Positions 45,174 to 56,945 of a DNA stretch of 64,000 nt are shown piece by piece; the stretch's first letter is position 1; each line of letters begins with the position of its first letter. The notes under the pieces were generated by a model that saw only the letters and a list, made by a program, of their open reading frames with translations, searched no databases and had not been told where the DNA came from. Both the position numbers and the translations under genes were made by a program. The DNA comes from Poronia punctata. Taxonomy: Eukaryota > Ascomycota > Sordariomycetes > Xylariales > Xylariaceae. The stretch covers positions 62,001-126,000 of the forward strand of contig MU401488.1 of assembly GCA_022579005.1 (NCBI GenBank). The letters are read 5' to 3'.

Positions 45174-47340
45174 ATGGCCAGCTTCATATCTAATATGCTG
45201 GCTTCCTCCCACGCGTCGAAAGGCACGACAAAGCCTTTCACCGATGAGCGGCCAGGCACGCCAGGCACACCAGCCAAGAATGCATTTGTTGATCCCGTTT
45301 CAACTCCCCAGGGCAGCCCAAGCAAGAGGACGATACCCCCCGGCGCCCATGAACTGCCCGCAACTCTGGACAATGCTTTGAAGCTGAACACCAGCGTCCT
45401 CGACACCCCGGTGAAGCTCGGTAGACCTCAGAGCAGCGGCAGTCCTTTGTCGCCCAGTAAGAACAACATACAACCGACCGATGATGGATACTTCTCGGCT
45501 GCGGCCGCCCCCAGCGTTGACCACAGCATCATACACAAGACCGCACAATCGCCGGAATCTCCCACGAAGAAGCAGGGCCAAGAAAATACACCGCCTGTTG
45601 CGCGATCTCGTATTCCCATGCTGAACCACAACCAAGCCGCCCTCTCGCGCCATGAATTATACCAGCAAAGAGATAGTAGACCTATCACTCCGACTACCAA
45701 GAAGTTTAATACTGCTCGCGGACTGACTCCGGAAGAGCTCGAGATCCTAAAGAAGCCCTCTGTCCGGCGCTTAGTTAATGTCACTCAACTGTGTAAGCTG
45801 CTTGGCGCGCCCTCGCTTCTTCCTTTGCGCCTGGAGCTAACGTGACTGATTGCAGACTTTCTTGACTACTATTTTGACCTCCTCACTTATGTCGGCTCTA
45901 GACAGAATCGACTGAAGGCCTTCAAATCGGAGATACCACCACCACCCGAAACGGACCAAGAAGAGTATGACAAGATGTGGCAAAAGTATAGCGGAAGGGA
46001 GCGCGCGGCTTTGCGCAAGCGTCGGGTACGCCTTCGTCATGGCGATTTCCAGATCCTTACGCAGGTCGGTCAAGGAGGCTATGGACAGGTCTTTCTCGCG
46101 CAGAAGAAGGATACGAGGGAAGTGTGCGCGTTAAAGGTCATGAGCAAAAAGCTTCTCTTCAAGCTGGATGAGATTCGTCATGTGCTGACAGAACGAGACA
46201 TCTTGACCACTGCCAATAGCGAGTGGCTCGTCCGACTCCTCTACTCGTTCCAAGACGATAAGAACATATATCTCGCCATGGAATATGTCCCTGGTGGCGA
46301 CTTTAGAACGCTTCTCAACAACACGGGTGTGCTCTCGAACCGACATGCCCGCTTTTACATTGCAGAGATGTTCTGTTCTGTGGATGCACTCCACAAGCTC
46401 GGCTACATTCATCGCGATCTGAAGCCGGAAAACTTCCTGGTGGATTCCACTGGCCATGTCAAGCTGACTGACTTTGGTCTAGCCGCTGGCAACGTGGCGT
46501 CGTCCAAGATAAACTCGATGCGTATTAGACTGGAAAAGGCGTCGGAGACGGAGGTACCGTTCGGAAAGGCTATGGACCAAAGGACAATGGCCGAGCGCCG
46601 TGAGGGATACCAGACAATGCGCGAGAAGGATGTTAATTATGCCAAGTCGATTGTGGGATCTCCCGACTACATGGCGCCCGAAGTGCTTCGTGGTGAGGAG
46701 TACGACTTTACGGTCGACTACTGGAGCTTGGGATGCATGTTGTTTGAGGCTCTTACAGGCTTCCCGCCATTTGCCGGCTCAACGGCGGACGAGACGTGGA
46801 GAAATCTGAAGCATTGGCGTGAGGTATTGAAACGTCCCGTCTGGGAAGACCCGAATTACTTCCTCAGCAATCGCACTTGGAACTTTATAACCACGTAAGT
46901 CGATTCGTTATCGGTGACGTATCCGGTCGTGACCGTCGACGGGACATGACCGTGGCTGTAATCGGGGCGGACTGACAAACCATAGGTGTATCAACTCACG
47001 TTCCAAGCGCTTTTCGGATATCAAGGACATCTGTGAGCATCAGTACTTTGCAGAGGTAGATTGGAAAACTTTGCGACAGTCCAAGGCCCCTTTCGTGCCC
47101 GAGCTTGACTCGGAGACAGACGCAGGATATTTTGACGACTTCAGCAACGAGGCAGATATGGCCAAGTATAAGGAGGTGCACGACAAACAACAGGCTCTAG
47201 AGGGTATGGCCGATAGGGAGGAAGAGATGGGTAAGGGACTGTTTGTTGGCTTTACATTCCGTCATCGGAAGGCGACTACGGATGACGGCAGTCCGCGCAA
47301 ACGGATCCAGACGGACGGGAGCTTCGGTACTATGCTCTGA
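45174..47340 (+). CDS. cot1: COT1-type NDR (nuclear Dbf2-related) Ser/Thr kinase
   Basis: Exons 45174-45792, 45856-46894 and 46986-47340 give 670 aa. Introns have GTAAGC/CAG and GTAAGT/TAG borders. The first 180 residues are Ser/Pro-rich and disordered. Then comes the Mob-binding region (YFLDYYFDLLTYVGSRQNRL), followed by an Arg-rich helix. The kinase has a Gly loop at about 278 (GQGGYGQVF), the catalytic loop HRDLKPENFLVD and DFG. It also has the long NDR-specific insert before IVGSPDYMAPE, with Ser as activation-loop site. The hydrophobic motif near the end is LFVGFTFRHRK, with Thr as the second phosphosite. Neurospora COT-1 controls hyphal tip growth and branching with MOB2, and the same role is expected here. 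Confidence 0.95.
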
Positions 47341-49388
47341 GGTGAAACGTTTCGTTCTCTTGTTTGTGCAACTTTGAGTGGTGTTTTGTTTCGGGAGCGT
47401 CCCCATGGGCCTTGACGGGGGGTTGAGCAGTTGTGTTTGATGGCGGCGATTTGCCCGCAGGTGGGTCTCAGGCGACGTCAGTCGTTCGCCGTTGTGACCG
47501 TAATTGTTCGGTCTCGCAGAGAGACGGACCCAGTCTGGCGTCACTTTACTTTTGAGCATGCTGTTGGGAGTTGGGCTTGTTTGTCACAGCATGATGAGAG
47601 AAGATCCTTGCATTGTCACGAAGACCATGAGACTAATTGACAACAGATGGTTATGAAGGAAAGACAGCCGTGTACAACAGTGTCTTATTAGACTACTTGC
47701 TTGTTTTTTAAGCATCCCGATCTCACATTGGTATGAGATGGCCGTGACGCAAACATGGTGAAGTTATGTCTGTAAATTCCTACTATTGCAAAGGGGATGA
47801 TAACTCCTTACCGTTACTACCTAGATATTCCTGGTAAGATGGGAAACAGATGGGCATCCAGACACTATTGACATTTCAAGCTATGTTAGTTATACGAGTA
47901 TATAATATACCTGGTACCCAGTTACCCGGTATGTACGAGTACACCAAAACTCCCGTCTATTAAAGGCAACCCTCTCAAGGTAGTATAAAGATGCCCGAGG
48001 ATAGAGTACACTGTACCTAGTGAAACGACTTGCGGGGGCTTTGACCAATGATGTAGATCCTGGCTACGCTGCGTATGCTCTTCCGATTTGACAATTCATT
48101 GCGAAGCTTCCAAGGAACAGAGGCAAGGAGGACGTTGATGATTTGTCCCTTTATATTCTCCGTGCTTTTTGCTCGGTTCCGAAAATTTGGTTCGTAATTG
48201 CCTTTTCGGGGCCTCCTGGACTTCATTGGCCATTGTTGATTGGCTGGCGTGACGAGGAACCTCCGGACATTTCCCCACCTCGATCTCCGCATGTTCACAT
48301 GGTAGGTACCTGGACTATCTACCATCAACCTAACCTCTCTCCCAACCTGACACCATGACCATTGTGTACTTCATTAGCTTGATGGATGCATTCTCTACTT
48401 ATTATATATATGCTGTTTCCCTCGTATCCGATTTATCCTCAAACCCAAGTAGTGTTGCCCATTCTGCAGATAGCGATAACGTTCACGTGGCGGGGCATCA
48501 CATGTACATAAAGTATGTAGTACCACCTGCATGTACCAGTGTCCGGAGATCGAAGGTGGGTGAAATTGGGTGCGAGGACGGACCCTCGCACTTTCTTGGG
48601 TTGTTCCTGTCGTACAGCACAATGATGAAAAAGCACAGCAGCTGCACCTTGGGGGAAATCTGAAACTCGGTGAATTCTCCGACTAAACTGGCTCCATGAC
48701 GATGCAGGGAAAGTCGAATCGAGAGAAGAACATTGTTACCAAGGTAATTGCCCGTGAAATCATAGATCCCCAACTTAATTCTACAGAACATTCTCTTGAT
48801 GTAGGAGAATATTCGATTGTAATCACGGCGTATGTAACTATGAGGTTAGACGGGAGGGCGTAGACACGTCACTGCGCCAGCTGGGCTTCGCCCATAAGGT
48901 AAGACCCCTTCATAGATCACAATGCATCATGGTCAAGGACCGGGTATCCAACATTTGAAGACGGCGCCGTGTCGATATCTTTTTGAAGTGGAGGATGCCA
49001 ATTACGTGTCCTTTGAGGCGGACACACAGGTACGAGTTATTTCTTTCCGGCTAATTATATCATAGGGCTCCTGTTCGAACCCTGAACGATTACGCCAGCT
49101 CTGGTCGGCGAGAATGTTCTGTTCTGGATCGACAGATGCCCATGTAAGGTGGGAAGAACTGGATGAACACGAGCTTATGAATATACCTAACTACCTCAAA
49201 TCAGTTATGCTTATAAGACTCCCTCTTCTCCCACCCTTCTTCCCAATAAAGACTCTGACACCATCCCACCGAACCAATCTACAGAAGACAACTTGTTATA
49301 CAGAACCAAGCTACCGACTGAGCCAACACACAGAGAACTCATACTCAATACACTTCATCTTCCTCACGAATAGACCTAATCTACCAAC
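47341..49388. other. Gene-free region, about 2 kb
   Basis: No supported gene. Two TACGAGTA octamers (47893, 47934). The AC-rich stretch before 49389 looks like the leader of the GPI-protein gene. Confidence 0.5.
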
Positions 49389-50467
49389 ATGAACTGTGTT
49401 AGTTCTTCGGTCTTGGTCGTCATGGCCCTCGCGTCCACCGTTTTGGGCGGCGGACAGGCCGGTAAATGGTGGCAGGGAGCACCCGAGTGTGCTGTGAGTT
49501 ACCATCCCCTCATCCCTCGTTATTGTATTGTGTCTCGCCTCAGGGACATAAGTTATAACTAAAGTGTCTGCGTTGTTTAACTAACCCATGACTTCTTCTA
49601 CTATAGCATTCGTGTCTCTCGGCTGAATGGGACGGCGCTGCGAAGACCACCGACGGCGGATGGCCGCACCAGTCCGAGTACTGCGATGCGGACAAGGGGA
49701 AAAAAGTCGGCGACTGCATCAATGACGCATGTGGCAAGACCACCACGGCATATCCCTCATACAGCTCCCTTTCAGCATCCCTATGTTCGAAACACGCCTC
49801 GTGCACCGAGGCAGGCAGCACAGGTGTCCACAGCCTCACATACCCCGGAGGCCCGGTAACGTGGGCAGCGCCCGGCGGATGGAAGAAGTCGAACTTCAAC
49901 AATGGCGGTGGTGATAAAGATAACGACCACAAGGCACCCTGGAACAAGGACGGCAACAATGGGGCGTCATGGCACGGGAATCATGGTGCGAAGAATGCCT
50001 CGCAAGCCTCGCCCAAGTACTGGTCAGACTGGGCATCGGCCTACAGCGGGTCCAAGACGTGGACGGGAGGTGTGGTCACTGTAACCGGCTGCGCGTTCGA
50101 GGGCTCGCCCTGGTTCGTCGGCCCGGACTGCGGCTGGAACGGCCTGGGCGGTTTCAACGGCTGGGTCGGCTGGGGCTCGGGCTGGAGCTGGGGTCCCACT
50201 GAGACCAAGACAGTCACCGTCACCACCACGGACGAGAAGGGTCAACAGACGACCGAGACTGGCAAGGCTACCGTCGCTGTCGCTATCAGCGGCTCATTAA
50301 CTACCTCATCCATCATCGGTGCTGTCCAGGCCAAGGAGACTAGTGGTTCTCCTACCTCCCCCAATGCTGCTCCTCGTCTTTCCGGCCCGGGTCCAGAGGG
50401 GTCCATCGTCACCATCTTGATGGGGCTTGGTCTTGGTGCTGTTATTGCTATTGCTGGTCTTCTATAA
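49389..50467 (+). CDS. GPI-anchored secreted protein with an N-terminal Cys cluster
   Basis: Exons 49389-49493 and 49607-50467 give 321 aa; the intron is phase 0 with GTGAGT/TAG. The signal peptide ends near STVLGGG. The N-terminal domain has seven Cys residues (APECAHSCLSAEWDG, SEYCDADKGKKVGDC, DACGKTT, ASLCSKHASC). This recalls CFEM domains but lacks the CxCxxD core, so I do not call it CFEM. A Gly/Asn/Trp-rich middle contains GCAFEGSPWFVGPDCGWNGL, a motif I have seen in other fungal cell-wall proteins. A Thr/Ser-rich stretch and a hydrophobic tail (VTILMGLGLGAVIAIAGLL) signal a GPI anchor. It should sit in the wall or plasma membrane outer face; function is not known. Confidence 0.85.
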
Positions 50468-50963
50468 TATTGAAACCGCACGTTGTTCCCAATTTCTACG
50501 AGCTGGGTAGATTATGAACTCCCTACCCTGTCCCATCCTTTTCTTCTCTCTCTCTCTCTTTTATATTCCCTATGTCTCACTTTAGTTATTACAAGATTTG
50601 TACGTCATTGGGACACTTGGGAGTCCCGTATATTCTAAGCATATCAGATGGGGGAAGATCCGGGATATCTTTCATTTACGATCTCAAACGATTTTTACGA
50701 ACCTGCAAGATAATCAGAATATTTGAATTTTTTTGGAGGGGGAGGGGCATGGAAAAGAAAATTGGCGAAGTAGGAGATTAAGTTAGACAGAAAGTAATAA
50801 AGAAAAAAACCCACACATTCCTTTTATAAACAACCGAACTGAGAAATTTATTACATATATATATATATATATACGCGAACGCGGTAGGTATCTCTATTAG
50901 TAAATCCTTATGAAAACGAAAAGAAACCCCCGGTCGAAATTCCCCTCGGACTACCTAATCTAC
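50468..50963. other. Intergenic, between convergent genes
   Basis: 496 bp of 3' flanks with an (AT)n run at 50855-50872. No gene is supported. Confidence 0.6.
50855..50872. repeat. (AT)9 microsatellite
   Basis: A perfect AT run in the 3' flanks of the GPI protein and the WSC sensor. Confidence 0.85.
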
Positions 50964-51321
50964 TTAGTATCTATACAAAATACTCGAACCCACAGAAGCC
51001 GAAGCCGAAGAAGGCGTCTTCTCACCACCATTCTTGTCACCATATCTCCACCCGAAGCTTTCCCCTGATACTATGGGAGGTAGGACAGGAGGGTCGGGTT
51101 TGTTATCATCATTATGATTATTATTATTTGTCGAAGACGAAGTACTATTACTTCTTCTTCCTTTTTTGTTGTTGTTGTTGTTGTTGTTATTACTGTTGCG
51201 TCCTAGAGATAATAGACGACGACGACCTCCTAGGATGGGAGATTCTGATGATGATGAGCGAGGACGGTTTTTTGGGGAGAGTGTGGGTGTGGAGGGGAGA
51301 GTTTGATTATTATTGTTGTTT

Positions 51322-51353
<32 letters not shown>

Positions 51354-53134
51354 AAGTAGTAAACCAACATGTGATTGTTGTTGTTGTTGTTGTCGTTGTT
51401 GTTGTTGACGTGGTGGTGTAGGAGGTAATGGCATACTAGGTGGACCACCTACCGGTGGTTGGAAGGAAGTTGATATTTTTCGACGATGCCAGGCTCGGTC
51501 TCCTAGGGGGTTTGATATTTTTGCTGTTGATGTGGGTGGGGGTGGAGGAGGGGGGATAATGAAATTGAAAGTAGAAGGGGAAGGGGAAAGGGAAGAGGAG
51601 GAGGATATTTGACGTTTGTGTATTACGGGGGTGGACGTGGTGGGAAAGTGAGTATTGTTGTTGTTGTGGTTGGTAGTGATTGGGCTGGTTGTTGTTGTTG
51701 TTGCTCCTCCTCGCCATTGAACACCTGATGATGAACCGGAACCAGAACCGGATCGGACTTCTTCCATTAATGTGCCGTAGAGAAGACTATCTCTGTTATC
51801 TCTCTCCCTGTTCTGTGACGTGCCTCTTTCCCATTCTTCGGAGGGGGGGTAAGTGTCTATTGTATATGCCGAGACGGCGGAACTGGAAAATGTTGTTGAG
51901 ACGGAGGAGGGGGTGTTTCGCGCGTGTAGTAGTGATCCTATCCCGTAGTATCTGCTATCGCCCGATTCTAAAGCGGGCGTAGTAGGGATTATGAGTCTGT
52001 CTTCGTCATCGTTTTCTTCGTCGGTCCTGCTCCTGGGGGGTTGTTGTTGTTGATGTTGTTGTTGTTTCTTTTCAGCGGGGATTATTACTGGGATGTTATC
52101 TGATGATATATTATGTATATCGTCGGAAGAAGTGACGAGGGGATGTGGTTTTCTCTCCAACATGGCTTTCACGTGTTGTTCTTGAATCTTCTTCTTCCGT
52201 CCATGGGCTCGACAACAGAGTGTTAATCCCGCTGCTAGCAAGGCTATTCCGGAGAAACTTCCTGCTATGGCGGCTACTGTTGATGTTCGGACTGGTTTTG
52301 ACGTTGCTTTTTCGTCATCTTCTGGGGAGCGGGCTATGTCTGTGTCTTCGTCTGTGCCGGATGATGCTGTAGTTGTTGCGATGGTCGTCGTCGTCGTTGT
52401 CGACTTCTTGCTTGGGGATGAAGATGAAGATGGCGATGACGATGATTTCTGGCTGTGGGGGACAGAGAGTAAGTTGTATACGGCTACTTTGTCTTGCCCG
52501 CCGCATGATTGGCGTCTATCCCCTGGACAGGGAGCTGTGCAGTTGTCGTTTGGTAGCTTTTGGGCATCTTGGGAGAGTTGTAGGGCGCATATACATTCTC
52601 TGTTCGGACATTTAGCTGACCGACAAGAACTTCTCATTCTCATAAACAGAAGAAGAAGAAGAAGAATATACAATGGCAAGGGAGTGAGCGAACATACATT
52701 CCATTCCTTAGTCCAGCATAGACATACGGCCAAGAACCATTACCCTGTGAACTACAGCCGTCTAAACATCCTTGTATGGTGAGCTTGTCCTTTGGCAGTC
52801 TCTCTTCACGATCGTCACCGACGAATACGTTGCCTCCCTTTTCCCCGTAGCATCCCAACAGCGCATATTCCGAGGTCTCGGGGAGCAGGGTCGGCTTATA
52901 CGCTATGGTGGTGGTGATGGTGATGGTGGCCGTCATAGTGGCCGTCTTCGTGGTGGTGGACGACGACGAAGACAAGGCCGGATCTGCCGTAGTAGGCGGT
53001 GACGGCGGCGGCGGCGGCGGCGGCACATCATCGCCGAGTGAGCCATAGAAAAGAAGTCCGCTCCATAGTAGTAGAACCGGTAGTAGGCAAAAACGTCTCA
53101 CCCTCAGATATGATGGGGAGGTCTGATGGGACAT
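50964..53134 (-). CDS. WSC-domain cell-wall sensor with a poly-Asn cytosolic tail
   Basis: Exons 53134-52698 and 52599-50964 give 690 aa. Donor is GTATGT. Of several acceptors I use the CAG at 52600-52602 because it alone joins GLRNG to IECICALQLS, the WSC core. An N-terminal signal anchor (RFCLLPVLLLWSGLLF) and a Pro/Thr-rich stretch come first. The WSC domain runs from YALLGCYGE through CLDGC, ECICA and CTAPCPGDRRQSCGG. A Ser/Thr-rich linker follows, then one membrane helix (VAAIAGSFSGIALLAAGLTL) with a basic stop. The cytosolic part is about 480 residues of low complexity, with poly-Gln, poly-Pro and runs of up to 11 Asn. Wsc proteins in yeast sense cell-wall stress and signal through Rho1. 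The same is inferred here. Confidence 0.87.
51160..51400 (-). repeat. GTT/TTG trinucleotide arrays coding poly-Asn and poly-Gln
   Basis: Several long runs of (TTG)n or (GTT)n on the plus strand encode Asn and Gln tracts on the minus strand in the sensor's tail. They are likely to vary in length between strains. Confidence 0.85.
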
Positions 53135-53899
53135 TTCTTTGCGTCTTGTCCGTGTAGTCGGCGATGAGGCGTCTTGTGATTCGGGAAAGTGACTGACACT
53201 GTCATATCGTAAATACGAACACACCCGCCCCTAACGCTCTGCCCTCCCGTAGAGACAGGCGTGTCTCGGTGATTTTGTTCTGCCCTTCATCGTCTTCGGC
53301 CACGGCTGAGACAAAGAAGAGAGCCATCCTCGGGCTAGGACAAAGACAGCAGTCTCGAACGCGGCTTTGGCTTTGAGAGCCGAATTCGATCAATCGGGAG
53401 ATTCATATGAGGCATCGTATTGTCAATGAAGACATTATGAAGGGGTAAATTTGCCATTTGCCCCTCGTGCACCAGATAATGAGAAATATGAAGGGTCGGT
53501 ATAAGAGAAATGTCAACAATAACGCGTACAAGATAAGGCATTACCTTGCGAGCTTTATGACCAAACGTTACCTTGAGGAGTTAGGCCAGACAAAGAGAAG
53601 AGATATGCCCCGTTCTTGTCTAGATTATGCAAGTTACTTTCGCTAATCTCCTTATGCGAATGACACGAAAGTGCCAATTTCAAGGCCCTGACGCCATCGA
53701 TACGGCATTATTTTTAGTTCCTCACCAAGAGATAGGACGGCAAGGCTGCCTATCAGCTACGTATAAATATGAGTCCAAACCCTTTCCTGCAGCTTTATCA
53801 GTGGCCGATGGCTTGGGAGGCGCCCCGGATGATGCAGGCGTCATCGCGTGCTATGCAAGATCGCGCAGTGCCGATTAGATAGACCCGGTCTCATATCTA

Positions 53900-53900
<1 letters not shown>

Positions 53901-53922
<22 letters not shown>
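53901..53922. repeat. (TA)11 microsatellite
   Basis: A perfect TA run followed by a short GT run, in noncoding DNA. Confidence 0.85.
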
Positions 53923-53930
<8 letters not shown>

Positions 53931-54716
53931 AATACTTATCTGCGACATCTCGACACTTCCCGTCTCTCTGGTAGGTACGTGGCAGGTTTCGCAGCCATGT
54001 CTAGCTCGTTCTTGGCTTCACCAAATTGCCGTGAGCTTTACCATGATATCATGTCCAGATGTGACATGTGAGACGTGTGACCTGCCGCTTTAAGTGTCGG
54101 GTAAGGGAGCCGGGCAAAAAGATAAGAAGGCGATACAGCAGCCACGGCCGTACCACTCGGCCGGGTGCTTGCTGGCAGGCTGCAGGACCGCAATTGTGTA
54201 TTAATTATATCAAGGCCACCGCCAGTTCTTCGAGATAGTGCCTTCTACGATAGTGCGGTCCACCCATCTACAACTTGTGTCAAGCACAGGGAAGGAAGAT
54301 GGTGTCAGTACCCGGTCAGTTCCACCGCCGACGGAGCATCCCGATGCTCCGCTTGGACAAGACAGGCAATGATTTACACCGAGGAGCTAGTACATACATA
54401 CTTCAGGGTCATCTTGTAGCTCCTTTGTCGCCCACTCCATATGGTTCTTGATACTGGTATCCAGAGGACGACGAGAAAAGGGACGTGTGGTGCGTACGGC
54501 ATAGGTAGGCGAAACGAACCATGTCATCATGTCGGCCGCGGGTCCTGCCTAGCACTAGGCAAGGGGGGAGGTCAAGACTCAAGACAACGAACTTCTAACA
54601 ATGGCTTGGGGCGGACCACTCCGTTGGAGTGATGGGCATATTTCACCAAACTGAGTTGAGAGACAGGTCGCAGAGGAGAAACAAAGACTGAAAGCCCAAT
54701 AGCAGATGAGCACAGG

Positions 54717-54769
54717 GAAGGAAGGAAGGAAGGAAGCAAGCAAGCAAGGAAGCAAGGAAGCAAGGAAGC
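54717..54769. repeat. GAAG/GCAAG tandem array
   Basis: An array that passes from GAAG units to GCAA and then mixed AAGGAAGC units, in the gene-free region before areA. Confidence 0.85.
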
Positions 54770-56924
54770 GATGGACCCCTCCCAGATCAACTCAGATGGC
54801 GCGCCCCGCTAAACACCCCACCCCACTGAACGACCCTACCAAAACACAAGCACAAGCACAGGCCGCCGCAGAGGCAGAGAGACCTTGTCGTGCTTGTGGG
54901 CAAAAGCAGAACTTCTGCACAAATCCCCAAGCCCCCTCCCAAAAAGCCCTAGTTTTATACAAGCAATACTGAAAAGAAGGACATTCAGACAGACACCACG
55001 ACAGGGATGGACCCCCACGCGCCATTTCATTTCGTCTACCCATTGGAGCGCATTCGCCTCAGCTGCAACAATCTGCAACTGGAAATCATGACCGAGGGAC
55101 CGCCCTCGCTTTACTTTTGACCCCACTCGTCCGGCTTACCATCTTTTGTGACCCGGATGGATGCCGCAGGGGCCAGATGCGCCAGCCTGCATATTGCAGA
55201 CCGCAGACCGCAGAGTGCAGATGCATCTGACGGTCCCTACAGAACACCTTGCCACCTTTGTCTGCCACTGCTGCCGCTTGCCGCTGCCTTGTATCAGAAT
55301 ATGTCGGTGCAATACGCGATGCTCTTGAACCATGGGCAAAATCATATCCTGTACAGTAGCATCACGCTGTGGACAGGCGCTGTACAGCAAAAAAGAAGTG
55401 CGTTTTATATCCATTGTCTTCAATAACCGGTAGACGAGACGAGACGATAGGATGTTTTGCGGCCATCGTTACATCAGTTTAGGATTTGTGCTGAACCGAG
55501 TGAAATGTTTGGTCTAGGGCCGACAAAAACCTTTCTCTCCTCTTTTACCTTTTCTGTGTCTCCTCCTTTGGCCGGGAGGATTCAGCCTATAGTCAAATAA
55601 GTAGACGGTGTCTACTTTTCGACGTTGACCTCAACAGTCTGTAATGTGACCGGTTGTTAACCAGTCGGGACGTACACTTACGCGCCATAGCGACAGACAT
55701 CCACTCAGCCACAATATAGCTGGACAGCAAAATGCCGTCTGCAGAAGGAGAATCGTGTGAATCCCTGCAGATAGAAATCAATGTCAGCATTGAGATATTA
55801 CTCAACTCTCGGACTAACGAGAAAACCATACCACTACGAGTACGTACAATAGGAGTTCGGAGCGCCGCGCTTATGTCTTTTGTCCACGCCATATCCCCCA
55901 ACGGTCAGCAGCTCTTCACCTTTTCCTTGTGATTTGCGGAGTTTGGTGGCTTGACGACCTTACCGAAGTCGGCGAGCGAAGGATTCCTTGGAGGAAAACG
56001 AAACCACTCACGATCTACAGAGCACCATCCCGACCTAGGACCTCTCGAGGGTACCATCAGACATATAGCACTAGTCTAGTAGGTATGTAGGATCTGAGGG
56101 TCCAAGTTGCCAACGGCCCTCTTTAAGCGCGTTCCGATTTATTGTCGTCCTTCAAGTCTAGCAAGACTCTAAAATGATCTACTATCTGCATGGTCATGTT
56201 GTATGTCGGGGTGGGATGGGGCAGGAGGAAATGATCAAACGCGGCTCGACCGACGACCGGGCCAAGTAATTCGTGCTACACTTGCTGGAGTATTTGCCGC
56301 GTGGGTGGGTTGTACGTGTACTCGTAGACTCCTTACTCATACGAGTACTGGCGTGAGGTTTGCGGCGCTCGGTCCCTTTGAGCACCATGCTCAGGGATGT
56401 GGGGGTATTTCCACTGGAGATCCTATGTACGCACTTGGCATTTGCCAGGATCTCGGCTTGCCAGATCCCAACCCCAAAAGGCTGTTTGGTCTGGAGATTC
56501 ACCGAAGACCCTACTGTGGGCCAATCATTCCCCAAGTTGGCGGCTTCACCCTGTCGAAGGCGTATATTCCTGGACCTCTGTATTCCTCCTGTTCGTCATG
56601 GAGGCCGTTGACTAGGTATTGAATTACCTAGTTCTTTCGCACTACCTACCGACTTGTCAATAATAAGCAAAGCCTTACGGGCACCCGACGATCCAAGGGC
56701 ATGTAAGTCAAATTATTCCCTAGCGGTAAAATTCCATCAAGTTTCAGATACGCAACAGGGTCTAACGTTGGACGAAATCGGAGACTTAAAAAGGTAGGGA
56801 TTCGACAACATGTCCCAGACATATCTACGTACGTCACGTACGTGTAGACGCCAGGATTAGATGATATATAATGAAACACAGCCGTACGTATATCATAATA
56901 CTTGTAAGTCTAGGTTCTTGCATG

Positions 56925-56945
56925 GTTGTTGTTGTTGTTGTTGTT
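56925..56945. repeat. (GTT)7 microsatellite
   Basis: A perfect GTT run in noncoding DNA. Confidence 0.85.

Noticed and set aside
49060..49100. TTCGAACC-containing sequence as a tRNA T arm on the minus strand
   Set aside because: The flanking bases do not form a T stem and there is no anticodon arm.
49389..49900. CFEM domain in the GPI-anchored protein
   Set aside because: Only seven Cys are present and the CxCxxD core is missing.
54706..54972. Frame with Lys/Ala/Gln-rich sequence
   Set aside because: It begins in a GAAG/GCAAG microsatellite and shows no conserved-looking part.
56203..56622. Plus-strand frame of 139 codons
   Set aside because: No recognisable domain, signal peptide or splice support, and overlapping frames on both strands are equally open.
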